The position numbers were made by a program, and so were the translations under genes. Below are positions 1 through 7,198 of a stretch of 31,774 nt of DNA, one piece after another. Each line of letters opens with the position of its first letter. Positions within the stretch are counted from its first letter, which is position 1. This DNA comes from an uncultured Actinobaculum sp. (lineage in GTDB: Bacteria; Actinomycetota; Actinomycetes; Actinomycetales; Actinomycetaceae), in assembly GCA_938020505.1 (NCBI GenBank), contig CALIHR010000036.1, forward strand, positions 1 through 31,774, given 5' to 3'. Below the pieces are notes generated by a model. The model saw only the letters and a list, made by a program, of their open reading frames with translations, did no database searches and was not told where the DNA came from.

Positions 1-2
1 GC

Positions 3-2231
3 AATTTCATCGAGCTGTGCTGGAAGCTGACCGAGGAGGACGAGGCGCAGTTCGAGGCGCTCTGGCGTTGCCTGGGCCTCTCGGTCGATTGGAGCCAGCA
101 CTATCAGACGATCGGAGCGAAGGCCCAGAAAATCGCCCAGGCTGGGTTCCTGCGAAACCTCGAACGCGGCGAGGCCTATCAGGCTCAGGCACCCGGGCTG
201 TGGGATGTGACCTTCCAAACGGCCGTCGCCCAGGCGGAGCTGGAAGCCCGCGAATACCCCGGGGCCTATCACTCGCTCGCGTTCCACGGCGAGGGCGGCG
301 ACGTCGTCATCGAAACCACGCGCCCGGAGCTGCTTCCCGCCTGCGTCGCGCTCATCGCGCACCCCGACGACGAACGCTACAGCCACCTCTTCGGCACAAC
401 CGTGACGTCCCCGATCTTCGACGTCGAGCTTCCCGTCCTCGCCCACCCCGCCGCCGAGATCGAGAAGGGCGCCGGAATCGCCATGTGCTGCACCTTCGGC
501 GACCTGACCGACGTCGTGTGGTGGCGCGAGCTGGACCTGCCCATGCGCTCGGTGCTCGGCAAAGACGGCCGCATCCTCCCGCAGACGCCGGAGTGGATTG
601 CGTCCGAACGGGGCGTCGCCGCCTACCAGGCCATGGCCGGGAAAACGGCTTTCTCCGCCCGGAAGGCGCTCGTCGAGGCGCTGACTGACAGCGGCGAGAT
701 GCTCGGCGAGCCCAAGCCCACGTCCCGCATGACGAACTTCTTCGAGAAGGGCGACAAACCGCTGGAGATCGTCACGTCGCGCCAGTGGTACATCCGCAAC
801 GGCGGGCGCGACCACATCGAGGCCAACGGCAGGCAGCTGCGCGAGAACCTCATCGCGGCCGGAAACGAGCTCGCCTTCCACCCCGATTTCATGCACGTGC
901 GCTACGACAACTGGGTCGGCGGCCTCAACACCGACTGGCTCATCTCCCGCCAGCGCTTCTTCGGCGTGCCGATCCCGCTGTGGTATCGGGTGCGCGAGTC
1001 CGGCGAGGTCGATTACGACGACGTCATCGCGCCCGACGTCGAGCGCCTGCCCGTCGACCCCTCGTCGGATGTCCCCGAAGGCTTTAGCGAGGATCAGCGC
1101 GGCGAGCCGGGAGGCTTCGTCGGCGAGATCGACATCATGGACACGTGGGCCACGTCCTCTCTCAGCCCCCAGATCGCGGGCGGCTGGCTGACGGACGAGG
1201 ATCTGTTCTCGCGCGTCTACCCGATGGACGTGCGCCCGCAGGGCCAAGACATCATCCGCACGTGGCTTTTCTCCTCGATGGTGCGCGCCCACCTGGAATT
1301 CGGGGAGAATCCCTGGAGGCACGCCGCGATCTCCGGGTGGATCCTGGACCCCGACCGGAAGAAAATGTCCAAATCCAAAGGCAACGTGGTCACCCCGATG
1401 GCGCTGCTCGAAAAGCACGGGTCGGACGCGGTGCGCTACTGGGCCGCGAGCGCGCGCCTGGGCGTGGACGCGACCTTCGACGAACAGCAGATGAAGATCG
1501 GGCGCCGTCTGGCGATGAAGGTGCTCAACGCCTCGAAGTTCGCCCTGTCGATGGGCGGCGAGGGGGCGCCTGCGGACGTCGACGTCGCCGCCGTGACCGA
1601 GCCGGCGGACCGCGCGGTCCTCGCGGGCCTCGCCGACGTCGTCGATGAAGCCACCGCCTCCTTCGACGCCTACGACCACACCCGCGCGCTCGAACTTGCC
1701 GAGTCCTGCTTCTGGTCCTTCTGCGACGATTATCTGGAACTAGTGAAGGACCGCGCCTACTCGGACGACCCTTCTGCGCGATCCGCACGGGTTGCTCTCA
1801 ACGTCGCCGTGGACGTTTTCTTGCGGCTCCTTGCGCCGTTCATCCCCTACGCCACGGAGGAAGTGTGGAGCTGGTTCCGCACGGGCTCTGTCCATCGCGC
1901 CGCCTGGCCCAGCTCGGAGCCCTTGCGCGCCGCGGCCGCGGGCGCGGACGCCGAGATTCTGCGTGTGGCCGGCGAGGCCCTGACCGCGCTGCGGAAGGTC
2001 AAATCCGAGAATAAGGTCTCCCAGCGGACGACGTATGCCGCAGTCTCCATCGAGGTGGCCGAAGCCGACCGCGCGCGGCTTGACGCGGTGCACGCCGACC
2101 TCGTGCGAGCCGCGCACGTCCGCGGCGATCTCAACGCCCGCTCGGTGGCCGGCGATGCGCCCGTGGCGGTCGCCTCCTACGAGCTGGACCCGCCCGAGCC
2201 TAAGAAGCCCTCCTCGGCAGGCAAGGGCTGA
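3..2231 (+). CDS. valS: Valyl-tRNA synthetase, 3' part (5' end outside window)
   Basis: The enzyme charges tRNA-Val with valine in the cytoplasm. The frame is open from the first bases of the window, so the N-terminus with the HIGH motif is missing. About 742 residues remain. They include the editing domain, the segment LNTDWLISRQRFFGVPIPLW typical of class Ia synthetases, and the KMSKS loop (DRKKMSKSKGN, near 1357-1383). The anticodon-binding helical domain follows (LVKDRAY, then FIPYATEEVW). The C-terminus ends soon after ALRKVKSENK and a short alpha/beta segment, without the long coiled-coil arm of E. coli-type ValS. This matches the archaeal-type ValS found in some actinobacteria. It is followed by an accessory cassette rather than by an obvious partner gene. 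Confidence 0.96.
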   Translation, partial: NFIELCWKLTEEDEAQFEALWRCLGLSVDWSQHYQTIGAKAQKIAQAGFLRNLERGEAYQAQAPGLWDVTFQTAVAQAELEAREYPGAYHSLAFHGEGGDVVIETTRPELLPACVALIAHPDDERYSHLFGTTVTSPIFDVELPVLAHPAAEIEKGAGIAMCCTFGDLTDVVWWRELDLPMRSVLGKDGRILPQTPEWIASERGVAAYQAMAGKTAFSARKALVEALTDSGEMLGEPKPTSRMTNFFEKGDKPLEIVTSRQWYIRNGGRDHIEANGRQLRENLIAAGNELAFHPDFMHVRYDNWVGGLNTDWLISRQRFFGVPIPLWYRVRESGEVDYDDVIAPDVERLPVDPSSDVPEGFSEDQRGEPGGFVGEIDIMDTWATSSLSPQIAGGWLTDEDLFSRVYPMDVRPQGQDIIRTWLFSSMVRAHLEFGENPWRHAAISGWILDPDRKKMSKSKGNVVTPMALLEKHGSDAVRYWAASARLGVDATFDEQQMKIGRRLAMKVLNASKFALSMGGEGAPADVDVAAVTEPADRAVLAGLADVVDEATASFDAYDHTRALELAESCFWSFCDDYLELVKDRAYSDDPSARSARVALNVAVDVFLRLLAPFIPYATEEVWSWFRTGSVHRAAWPSSEPLRAAAAGADAEILRVAGEALTALRKVKSENKVSQRTTYAAVSIEVAEADRARLDAVHADLVRAAHVRGDLNARSVAGDAPVAVASYELDPPEPKKPSSAGKG

Positions 2232-2313
2232 GAACAGAGGCGGATCGCGAAAGAGCGTCGGAGCCGCAAGGCGCCGCCTGAGATCATCGACACAGCGCGA
2301 TAGCTCGGATCAG

Positions 2314-2366
2314 GGCGAGAGGGACCTTAGGGACCTTCAAGGTGCAAGCTTGAGTTTCCTCTCGCC
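2314..2366. other. Large inverted repeat downstream of valS
   Basis: GGCGAGAGG (2314-2322) is perfectly complementary to CCTCTCGCC (2358-2366). Inside lie a smaller hairpin ACCTT-c-AAGGT (2332-2342) and the palindrome CAAGCTTG (2345-2352). The direct repeat GGGACCTT overlaps the left side. The RNA would fold into a branched structure. It may be the valS terminator, although only a short pyrimidine stretch follows, or an extra structured RNA next to the AbiF cassette. The rest of 2232-2371 holds no convincing gene. Confidence 0.45.
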
Positions 2367-2371
2367 GCCCT

Positions 2372-2432
2372 TCTGTCTCAACCGTAAATCTCTGCCACAA
2401 CAAGCAAGTCTCTGTCTCAACCGTCTGGCGGG
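2372..2432 (+). repeat. Left flank repeats of the AbiF cassette (possible terminal inverted repeat)
   Basis: The 14-mer TCTGTCTCAACCGT occurs at 2372-2385 and 2411-2424, with a degenerate copy (TCTCTGCCACAACA) from about 2389. The inner copy reads TCTCTGTC (2409-2416), nine bases, then TGGCGGG (2426-2432). The same two blocks appear in reverse complement, eight bases apart, downstream of the abiF gene. Multiple short repeats at each end in opposite orientation resemble transposase-binding ends of IS21/Tn7-like elements, but no transposase is present and the family is not identified. Confidence 0.5.
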
Positions 2433-2433
2433 T

Positions 2434-2462
2434 TTGCCATTTGCGGTCAGGAAGTTTCAGAT
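2434..2462 (+). promoter_or_regulatory. Candidate promoter of the AbiF-associated RNA
   Basis: TTGCCA at 2434-2439 and a weak TCAGAT at 2457-2462 are separated by 17 bases. This would start a transcript near 2469, just ahead of the hairpins described next. The -10 match is poor, so the assignment depends mainly on position. Confidence 0.3.
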
Positions 2463-2469
2463 TGTTTTC

Positions 2470-2568
2470 GGCGGCAACTTGATTTCTGAGGACGCTGGCT
2501 CTACACTTGAAGTAATAGAGCCTACCGCACTTCTCTAGGGGAGTGTCCCATGGTAGGCCTTATTTTTT
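2470..2568 (+). ncRNA. AbiF-associated structured RNA ending in a Rho-independent terminator
   Basis: Two helices lie back to back. The first is GGCTCTA (2497-2503) with TAGAGCC (2516-2522). The second is GCCTACC (2520-2526) with GGTAGGC (2552-2558), which encloses CACTTC (2528-2533) paired with GGAGTG (2540-2545, one G-U pair). A U tract (TTATTTTTT, 2560-2568) follows at once, so the RNA ends as an intrinsic terminator. The two outer helices share three bases, so they either stack coaxially in trimmed form or exclude each other. A conserved RNA motif called AbiF RNA is known upstream of Abi_2-family genes; position, size (about 100 nt) and terminator-like 3' end fit. The RNA may be the antitoxin or guard of the HEPN protein; that role is inferred. 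The 5' end is a guess. Confidence 0.72.
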
Positions 2569-2579
2569 GGAGAACTGAA

Positions 2580-3488
2580 TTGACAGGCGATCGGCCTTCC
2601 AAGAAACACAAGAGCTTTGACGAACAAATTCAACACCTAAAGCGCAAGGGCTTGGAAGTCTCCAACTCGGACTCAGCCACTGCCTGTCTGCAGAGAATCA
2701 ACTACTATCACCTGCGCGGTTACTATATCGATTTGACGGTCAGAGACCCCGACTCCCAGATCTCTCGTTTCCTGCCAGGAACGACGTTTGAACAGATAGT
2801 CGCACGACATGAGACCGACTGTTTACTTCGTCAGGCCTTACTCCCCTATTTGCGTAAAGTTGAGCTTGCCGCTCGAAGTGCGTGTAGCTATGCATTAACC
2901 GAGCATTACGGTTCACTTGGCTATAAAAACAGTGAGAACTTCTCAAATAATAACTATCACAAGTGGTTCCTTGGACAAGTCCGATCGGCGACTAAACGCT
3001 TTAAAAAAGAGCCTTTCGTCAAGAACTACGAAGAACACTATGAGGGGAATTTCCCTTTGTGGGTTGTCGTCGAGATGCTTCCATTCGGAGTGATCTCAAA
3101 GCTGTACAAGAACATGCTGCCAAAGGATCAGAAAACCGCGGCGAGATTGCTGGGATACCAGTACAACAGGCTCGAACAGTTGCTTAACGCGCTGGTCGTC
3201 CTTAGAAACACCATTGCGCACCATTCTCGGCTTCATTCGAGACGCATGAACACCCAATATTCAATGCCGCCTGAATCTGTAGCGCTGGTAAGCGAACTCG
3301 ACCCTGGATTCATTTTGCAGCCTTCAAGCGTCTTCTCCACGATCCTCGGGCTATCCCGGCTGCTTCTGCCCGAAGAACGTACACGTCTCGTTTCAGACAT
3401 CGCTGCCGCCACGCGAAGCAACAGAGACTATCGCCTCGTCAAACTTGGGTTTCCGTCTCATTGGCCCGAAGTTCTAAGAAGCGAGTGA
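2580..3488 (+). CDS. AbiF/AbiD-type Abi_2 family HEPN protein
   Basis: The protein belongs to the Abi_2 (AbiD/AbiF) family of abortive-infection proteins, which are HEPN-fold and likely RNases. Family marks are an N-terminal KSFDEQIQHLKRKGLEV, then INYYHLRGYYIDL, LRKVELAARS, FPLWVVVEMLPFG, and near the C-terminus LRNTIAHHSRLHSR. The last contains the HEPN motif R-x4-H (Arg near 209, His near 214). An in-frame ATG at 2550 lies inside the terminator stem of the preceding RNA. I prefer TTG at 2580, which has GGAG at 2569-2572 seven bases upstream and gives 302 residues beginning near the conserved region. Base composition is clearly AT-richer than in the neighbours, which suggests acquisition by transfer. 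Expected role: growth arrest or RNA cleavage on phage attack, held in check by the adjacent RNA. That regulatory link is inference. Confidence 0.85.
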   Translation: MTGDRPSKKHKSFDEQIQHLKRKGLEVSNSDSATACLQRINYYHLRGYYIDLTVRDPDSQISRFLPGTTFEQIVARHETDCLLRQALLPYLRKVELAARSACSYALTEHYGSLGYKNSENFSNNNYHKWFLGQVRSATKRFKKEPFVKNYEEHYEGNFPLWVVVEMLPFGVISKLYKNMLPKDQKTAARLLGYQYNRLEQLLNALVVLRNTIAHHSRLHSRRMNTQYSMPPESVALVSELDPGFILQPSSVFSTILGLSRLLLPEERTRLVSDIAAATRSNRDYRLVKLGFPSHWPEVLRSE

Positions 3489-3516
3489 AACGAATGATTC
3501 TTATCACTAAACGGTT

Positions 3517-3559
3517 CCCGCCAAAGAAGCGGACAGAGAAGGAATTGGCGGACAGAGAA
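3517..3559 (-). repeat. Right flank repeats of the AbiF cassette (possible terminal inverted repeat)
   Basis: GCGGACAGAGAA occurs at 3529-3540 and 3548-3559, 19 bases apart. Read on the minus strand, the inner copy gives TCTCTGTC, eight bases, then TGGCGGG (3523-3517). This matches the left flank arrangement, where the gap is nine. The two flanks therefore form an imperfect inverted pair around the ncRNA-abiF unit. Confidence 0.5.
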
Positions 3560-3563
3560 AGAC

Positions 3564-3583
3564 CCTGCCCGCAGGCGGGTTTT
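3564..3583 (+). terminator. Possible terminator after the abiF cassette
   Basis: CCTG-CCCG-CAGG (3564-3575) can form a four-base-pair hairpin, and an alternative CCCGC/GCGGG stem overlaps it. A TTTT run (3580-3583) follows. The stem is short, so this is weak. The remaining bases up to the next gene hold no other clear signal. Confidence 0.3.
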
Positions 3584-3677
3584 CCCTGCACTTTACCCAC
3601 GGACAGCCTCATCTTCGTTAGGCTGGAGGCAAACTTCCCGATAGTCCGCTATCCTACTGAGGGGTAGAAAGGATGCT

Positions 3678-5510
3678 ATGAGCAACGTTGTCGAAATCGA
3701 CGGCCGCCGGGCCGCCTATCGCGCTGGAAAGATCACGATCACCGAATCGATGTCCATTCCGTGGGTCATGCGCAATCACGCACACGATCGCGCCGAGCAG
3801 ATCGTATTCGAGCGCAAATCCTCCATCAACACCTGGGTTCCAGTGACGTGGCGCCAGTTTTACGCCGAAGTCCGCGCGCTGGCGCGAGGTCTCCTCGCCC
3901 TCGGCGTCGAGCCCAACGACCATATCGCGATCATGAGCCATTCACGCTACGAGTTCGCGCTTTTCGATCAGGCGACGTGGGCCGTGGGCGCGCAGCTCAT
4001 TCCCATATACGAAACCGACTCCACCGATCAGGCCAGATGGATCGTCAAAGACTCGCAGTGCCGAATGGCGATTGCGGAGACCCGCCAAATCCACGACGTC
4101 CTCGCACCCCTGCTCTCGGAGTTAGACCATTTCGAGGCGATCCACGTCATCGAGGAGAACGCCGTCGAGAAAATCTCGGCAAAGGGCTCCCTCGCGCTCG
4201 ATCCCGAGATCGACCGGAGGATCGACGCGACGGCAGCCGACGACCTCGCCACGATCATCTACACGTCCGGCACCACAGGCCTTCCCAAGGGCGCACGCCT
4301 GACGCATCGCAACCTCCTCCACGTGGCCATCAACGGCCCCCTGGACGACGGCCTCTCGCAGATCATCGGCGGAATGCAGCGCAGCCTCCTGGCCCTTCCC
4401 ATGGCCCACGTCTTCGCGCGCTTCATTTGCCTCATGTCGATGTACTCGGGCAACATCACGGGGTTCGCGCCGGACGCCAAGAACCTGGTGTCCGACGTCC
4501 AGAGCTTCCGCCCGACCTACATCCTAGCCGTCCCGCGGATTTTTGAGAAGATCTACAACGCGGCGGACGCCAAGGCCGGCAAGGGCCTCAAGCTCAAGCT
4601 CTTCAGGCACTTCGCCAAGGTCGCGATCGAGTACTCGCGCAGGCTCGACGCACCCGGCGGGCCTTCGCTTGCGCTCAAGGCCGAGCACCGCCTGGGCGAG
4701 CGCCTGGTCTACTCCTCGATCCGCTCGATCCTCGGGGGAAGTCTGCGCAACAGCATTTCGGGAGGCGCGCCGCTGGGGGCGCGCCTCGGCCACTTCTTCC
4801 GCGGCATCGGCATCAAGGTCTACGAAGGCTACGGGCTGACCGAGACGTCCGCGCCGACCTCCGTCAACACTCCGCATTTCATGCGCATCGGCTCGGTGGG
4901 CCCCGCCTACCCCGGCTGCTATGTGTCCGTGGACGACGACGGCGAGATCCTCGGCAAAGGCGACCACATCTTCGTTGGATACAACAACAACCCCGAGGCG
5001 ACGGCCGCCGCTTTCACGGAGGACGGGTGGTTCCGCACCGGCGATTTGGGCGAGATCGACGACGACGGATTCATCTTCATCACCGGCCGCAAGAAGGAGC
5101 TGATCGTCACAGCCGGCGGCAAGAACGTCGCCCCCGCCGTCCTCGAGGACAGGCTGCGGGGCCATCCGCTCATTTCCCAAGTGGTCGTCGTCGGCGACCA
5201 GAAGCCCTTCATCGGAGCCCTCGTCACGTTGGACTCCGAGATGCTGCCCGGGTGGCTGAGAAATCACGGGCTTCCTGAGATGAGCGCGAGCGAGGCGTCC
5301 GAGGACCCTCAGGTTCTCGCCGCGATCGACAGGGCGATCAAACGCGCGAACGATTCGGTCTCTCGGGCAGAGTCGATCCGCAAATTCAGGATCCTCCCCA
5401 TCGACTTCACGGTCGCCAACGGGTATATGACGCCCTCGATGAAGGTCAAACGCGCGTCGGTGATTCGAGACTTCAACGAGGAGATCGAGAGGATCTACAC
5501 GGCGAGCTAG
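3678..5510 (+). CDS. Long-chain fatty acid--CoA ligase (AMP-forming)
   Basis: This member of the adenylate-forming (ANL) superfamily activates fatty acids to acyl-CoA via an acyl-AMP. It has 610 residues, typical for the FadD15-like branch. Visible motifs are the P-loop IIYTSGTTGLPKGARLTHRN (about residues 193-212), the YEGYGLTETS motif, the WFRTGDLGEID motif, the hinge region GRKKELIVTAGGKN, and a C-terminal TPSMKVKR containing the likely catalytic lysine. No membrane segment or signal peptide is seen. The ATG at 3678 has GAAAGG (about 3667-3672) upstream. The stop overlaps by four bases the end of the convergent chorismate mutase gene. Chain-length preference cannot be read from sequence. 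Confidence 0.93.
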   Translation: MSNVVEIDGRRAAYRAGKITITESMSIPWVMRNHAHDRAEQIVFERKSSINTWVPVTWRQFYAEVRALARGLLALGVEPNDHIAIMSHSRYEFALFDQATWAVGAQLIPIYETDSTDQARWIVKDSQCRMAIAETRQIHDVLAPLLSELDHFEAIHVIEENAVEKISAKGSLALDPEIDRRIDATAADDLATIIYTSGTTGLPKGARLTHRNLLHVAINGPLDDGLSQIIGGMQRSLLALPMAHVFARFICLMSMYSGNITGFAPDAKNLVSDVQSFRPTYILAVPRIFEKIYNAADAKAGKGLKLKLFRHFAKVAIEYSRRLDAPGGPSLALKAEHRLGERLVYSSIRSILGGSLRNSISGGAPLGARLGHFFRGIGIKVYEGYGLTETSAPTSVNTPHFMRIGSVGPAYPGCYVSVDDDGEILGKGDHIFVGYNNNPEATAAAFTEDGWFRTGDLGEIDDDGFIFITGRKKELIVTAGGKNVAPAVLEDRLRGHPLISQVVVVGDQKPFIGALVTLDSEMLPGWLRNHGLPEMSASEASEDPQVLAAIDRAIKRANDSVSRAESIRKFRILPIDFTVANGYMTPSMKVKRASVIRDFNEEIERIYTAS

Positions 5511-5809
5511 TTGGAGAACTCGTCGGCGATCCGCTCGTGGTGGCGGATCACCTCGGAGACGACGAAGCGGAGGAACTTCTCCGCGAAAACCGGGTCGAGC
5601 CCGGCGTCCGCCGCCAGCTTTCGCAGGCGGCGGATCTGCCGTTCCTCGCGCTCGGGATCCGAGGGGGGCATCGAGTTCGCGGCCTTGAGCTTGCCGACTT
5701 GCTGTGTGCAGCGGAAACGCTCCGCGAGAATGTGGATGAGGGCGGCGTCGAGGTTGTCGATCGTTCGGCGATGCCCCTCCAAAAGCTCACGCGCCTCGTC
5801 GTTCTCCAT
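5507..5809 (-). CDS. Chorismate mutase, AroQ type (monofunctional)
   Basis: The 100-residue, all-helical protein fits AroQ-type chorismate mutases, which convert chorismate to prephenate for Phe/Tyr synthesis. The opening LLEGHRRTIDNLDAALIHIL has the family arginine and the R-x2-I-x3-D pattern. RFRCTQQVGKLKA supplies the conserved Arg and Lys, and PEREERQIRRL the second helix. No signal peptide is present, so it is cytoplasmic. Its ATG overlaps the clpX stop codon, so it is probably translated by coupling to clpX. Its own stop overlaps the end of the convergent acyl-CoA ligase gene. Confidence 0.9.
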   Translation of the reverse strand: MENDEARELLEGHRRTIDNLDAALIHILAERFRCTQQVGKLKAANSMPPSDPEREERQIRRLRKLAADAGLDPVFAEKFLRFVVSEVIRHHERIADEFSN

Positions 5810-7068
5810 CAGGCGCTCTTCGCCTTCTTGAGCACGAGCGTGGGTTCTCCGCCTCCCTTGACCGCAGCGGCGTCGAAAACGATCTTCTCGACGTCGCTGC
5901 GCGAGGGGACCTCGAACATCGCTTCTTTGAGCAGGCTCTCCATAATAGAGCGGAGGCCGCGCGCGCCCGTCCCCCGCGCGATGGCTTCGCGTGCGATTTC
6001 GCGCAGGGCTTCGCCGTCGATCTGGAGCAGGACCCCGTCGAGCTCGAACATGCGCTCATACTGGCGCACGAGGGCGTTCTTAGGCTCGGTGAGGATGCGG
6101 ATGAGATCGCCTTCGGTCAACTCCTCCGTGGCCGCGACAACCGGCAGGCGCCCCACGAGCTCAGGAATCAGCCCGAACTTGTGAAGGTCCTCCGGCGTGG
6201 CCTCGCTCAGCACCTCGGCCCCGTTGTCGGCGACGTGCAGCTCCGAACCGAAGCCAATCCCGCGTCTGCCCGTGCGAGAGGAGATGATCTCTTCCATCCC
6301 CGCAAAGGCGCCCGCGCAGATGAAGAGGATATTCGACGTGTCGAGTTGCAGGTACTCCTGCTGCGGATGCTTCCGCCCTCCCTGCGGGGGAACCGAGGCG
6401 ACGGTCCCCTCGATGATTTTGAGAAGAGCCTGCTGCACGCCCTCGCCCGAAACGTCTCGCGTGATCGAGGGATTCTCGGATTTGCGCGAGATTTTGTCGA
6501 TCTCGTCAATGTAAATGATGCCGACCTCGGCCCGCTTGACGTCGTCGTCGGCGGCCTGAATGAGTTTGAGGAGTATATTCTCAACGTCCTCTCCCACGTA
6601 CCCGGCCTCGGTCAGCGCCGTGGCATCCGCTATGGCGAACGGAACGTCGAGCATCCGGGCGAGGGATTGAGCCAGATACGTCTTTCCGGTGCCCGTCGGG
6701 CCGAGAAGCAGAATATTGGATTTTCCGATCTGGACCTCTTCGTCTTGTGAGCGCTTCGGCCCGCCCTGGGCGCGGATGCGCTTATAGTGGTTGTACACCG
6801 CGACGGCGAGCGTCCGCTTCGCGGCATCCTGCCCGATGACGTATTCGTTGAGAAACTCGTAAATCTCTCTGGGCTTCGGCAGAGCGTCAAGCGAAAAATC
6901 CGAGCTGTCGTCCTGTGCGAGTTCCTCGGCGATGATGTCGTTGCACAGGTCCACGCATTCATTGCATATATAGACGCCGGATCCCGTGATGAGCTTCCTC
7001 ACCTGCCGCTGGCTTTTCTGACAAAACGAGCACTTGAGAGTGTCCGCTGCGTCTACGGTGCGTGCCAT
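5809..7068 (-). CDS. clpX: ClpX, ATPase subunit of the ClpXP protease
   Basis: ClpX unfolds tagged proteins and feeds them to the ClpP barrel. The 419-residue protein has the N-terminal zinc-binding domain with four cysteines (CSFC at 13-16, CNEC at 35-38). It also has Walker A GPTGTGKT (123-130), Walker B IIYIDEIDKI (about 184-193), and pore and sensor regions including SRTGRRGIGFG and GLIPELVGRLP. The start at 7068 has GGAGGAG upstream on the minus strand. It lies downstream of clpP2 but is separated from it by a strong hairpin, so it probably has its own promoter. Chorismate mutase follows in the same transcript. Confidence 0.97.
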   Translation of the reverse strand: MARTVDAADTLKCSFCQKSQRQVRKLITGSGVYICNECVDLCNDIIAEELAQDDSSDFSLDALPKPREIYEFLNEYVIGQDAAKRTLAVAVYNHYKRIRAQGGPKRSQDEEVQIGKSNILLLGPTGTGKTYLAQSLARMLDVPFAIADATALTEAGYVGEDVENILLKLIQAADDDVKRAEVGIIYIDEIDKISRKSENPSITRDVSGEGVQQALLKIIEGTVASVPPQGGRKHPQQEYLQLDTSNILFICAGAFAGMEEIISSRTGRRGIGFGSELHVADNGAEVLSEATPEDLHKFGLIPELVGRLPVVAATEELTEGDLIRILTEPKNALVRQYERMFELDGVLLQIDGEALREIAREAIARGTGARGLRSIMESLLKEAMFEVPSRSDVEKIVFDAAAVKGGGEPTLVLKKAKSA

Positions 7069-7089
7069 CCAAACTCCTCCGTATGTGTC

Positions 7090-7127
7090 GAGGCTATCGT
7101 GATACCTCGCTAGGTGAGGCTATCACG
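7090..7127. promoter_or_regulatory. Dyad in the clpX upstream region
   Basis: CGTGATACCTC (7098-7108) faces GAGG-c-TATCACG (7116-7127), an 11-bp inverted repeat with one bulge and a 7-base spacer. The 9-mer GAGGCTATC also occurs twice in direct orientation (7090-7098 and 7116-7124). The dyad lies 30-60 bases upstream of the clpX start, where an operator or promoter would sit. The regulator is unknown, and the site does not match the ClgR pattern. Confidence 0.4.
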
Positions 7128-7151
7128 GGATCACGGCCGTGTGGAAAGGAT

Positions 7152-7191
7152 ACGCCGAGAAGCGAGGAGCTCAAGCCTCGCTTCTCGGCGT
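7152..7191 (-). terminator. Terminator hairpin after clpP1-clpP2
   Basis: ACGCCGAGAAGCGAGG (7152-7167) and its perfect complement (7176-7191) form a 16-bp stem with an 8-base loop directly after the clpP2 stop. Read on the minus strand it is followed by ATCCTTTCC, a weak U-rich tail. It would separate clpP1P2 transcription from clpX, fully or in part. Confidence 0.7.
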
Positions 7192-7198
7192 GGAGAAG

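Noticed and set aside
2035..2538. 167-codon plus-strand frame spanning the valS end and the ncRNA region
   Set aside because: First half is off-frame within valS; the second half crosses repeats and hairpins, with no domain.
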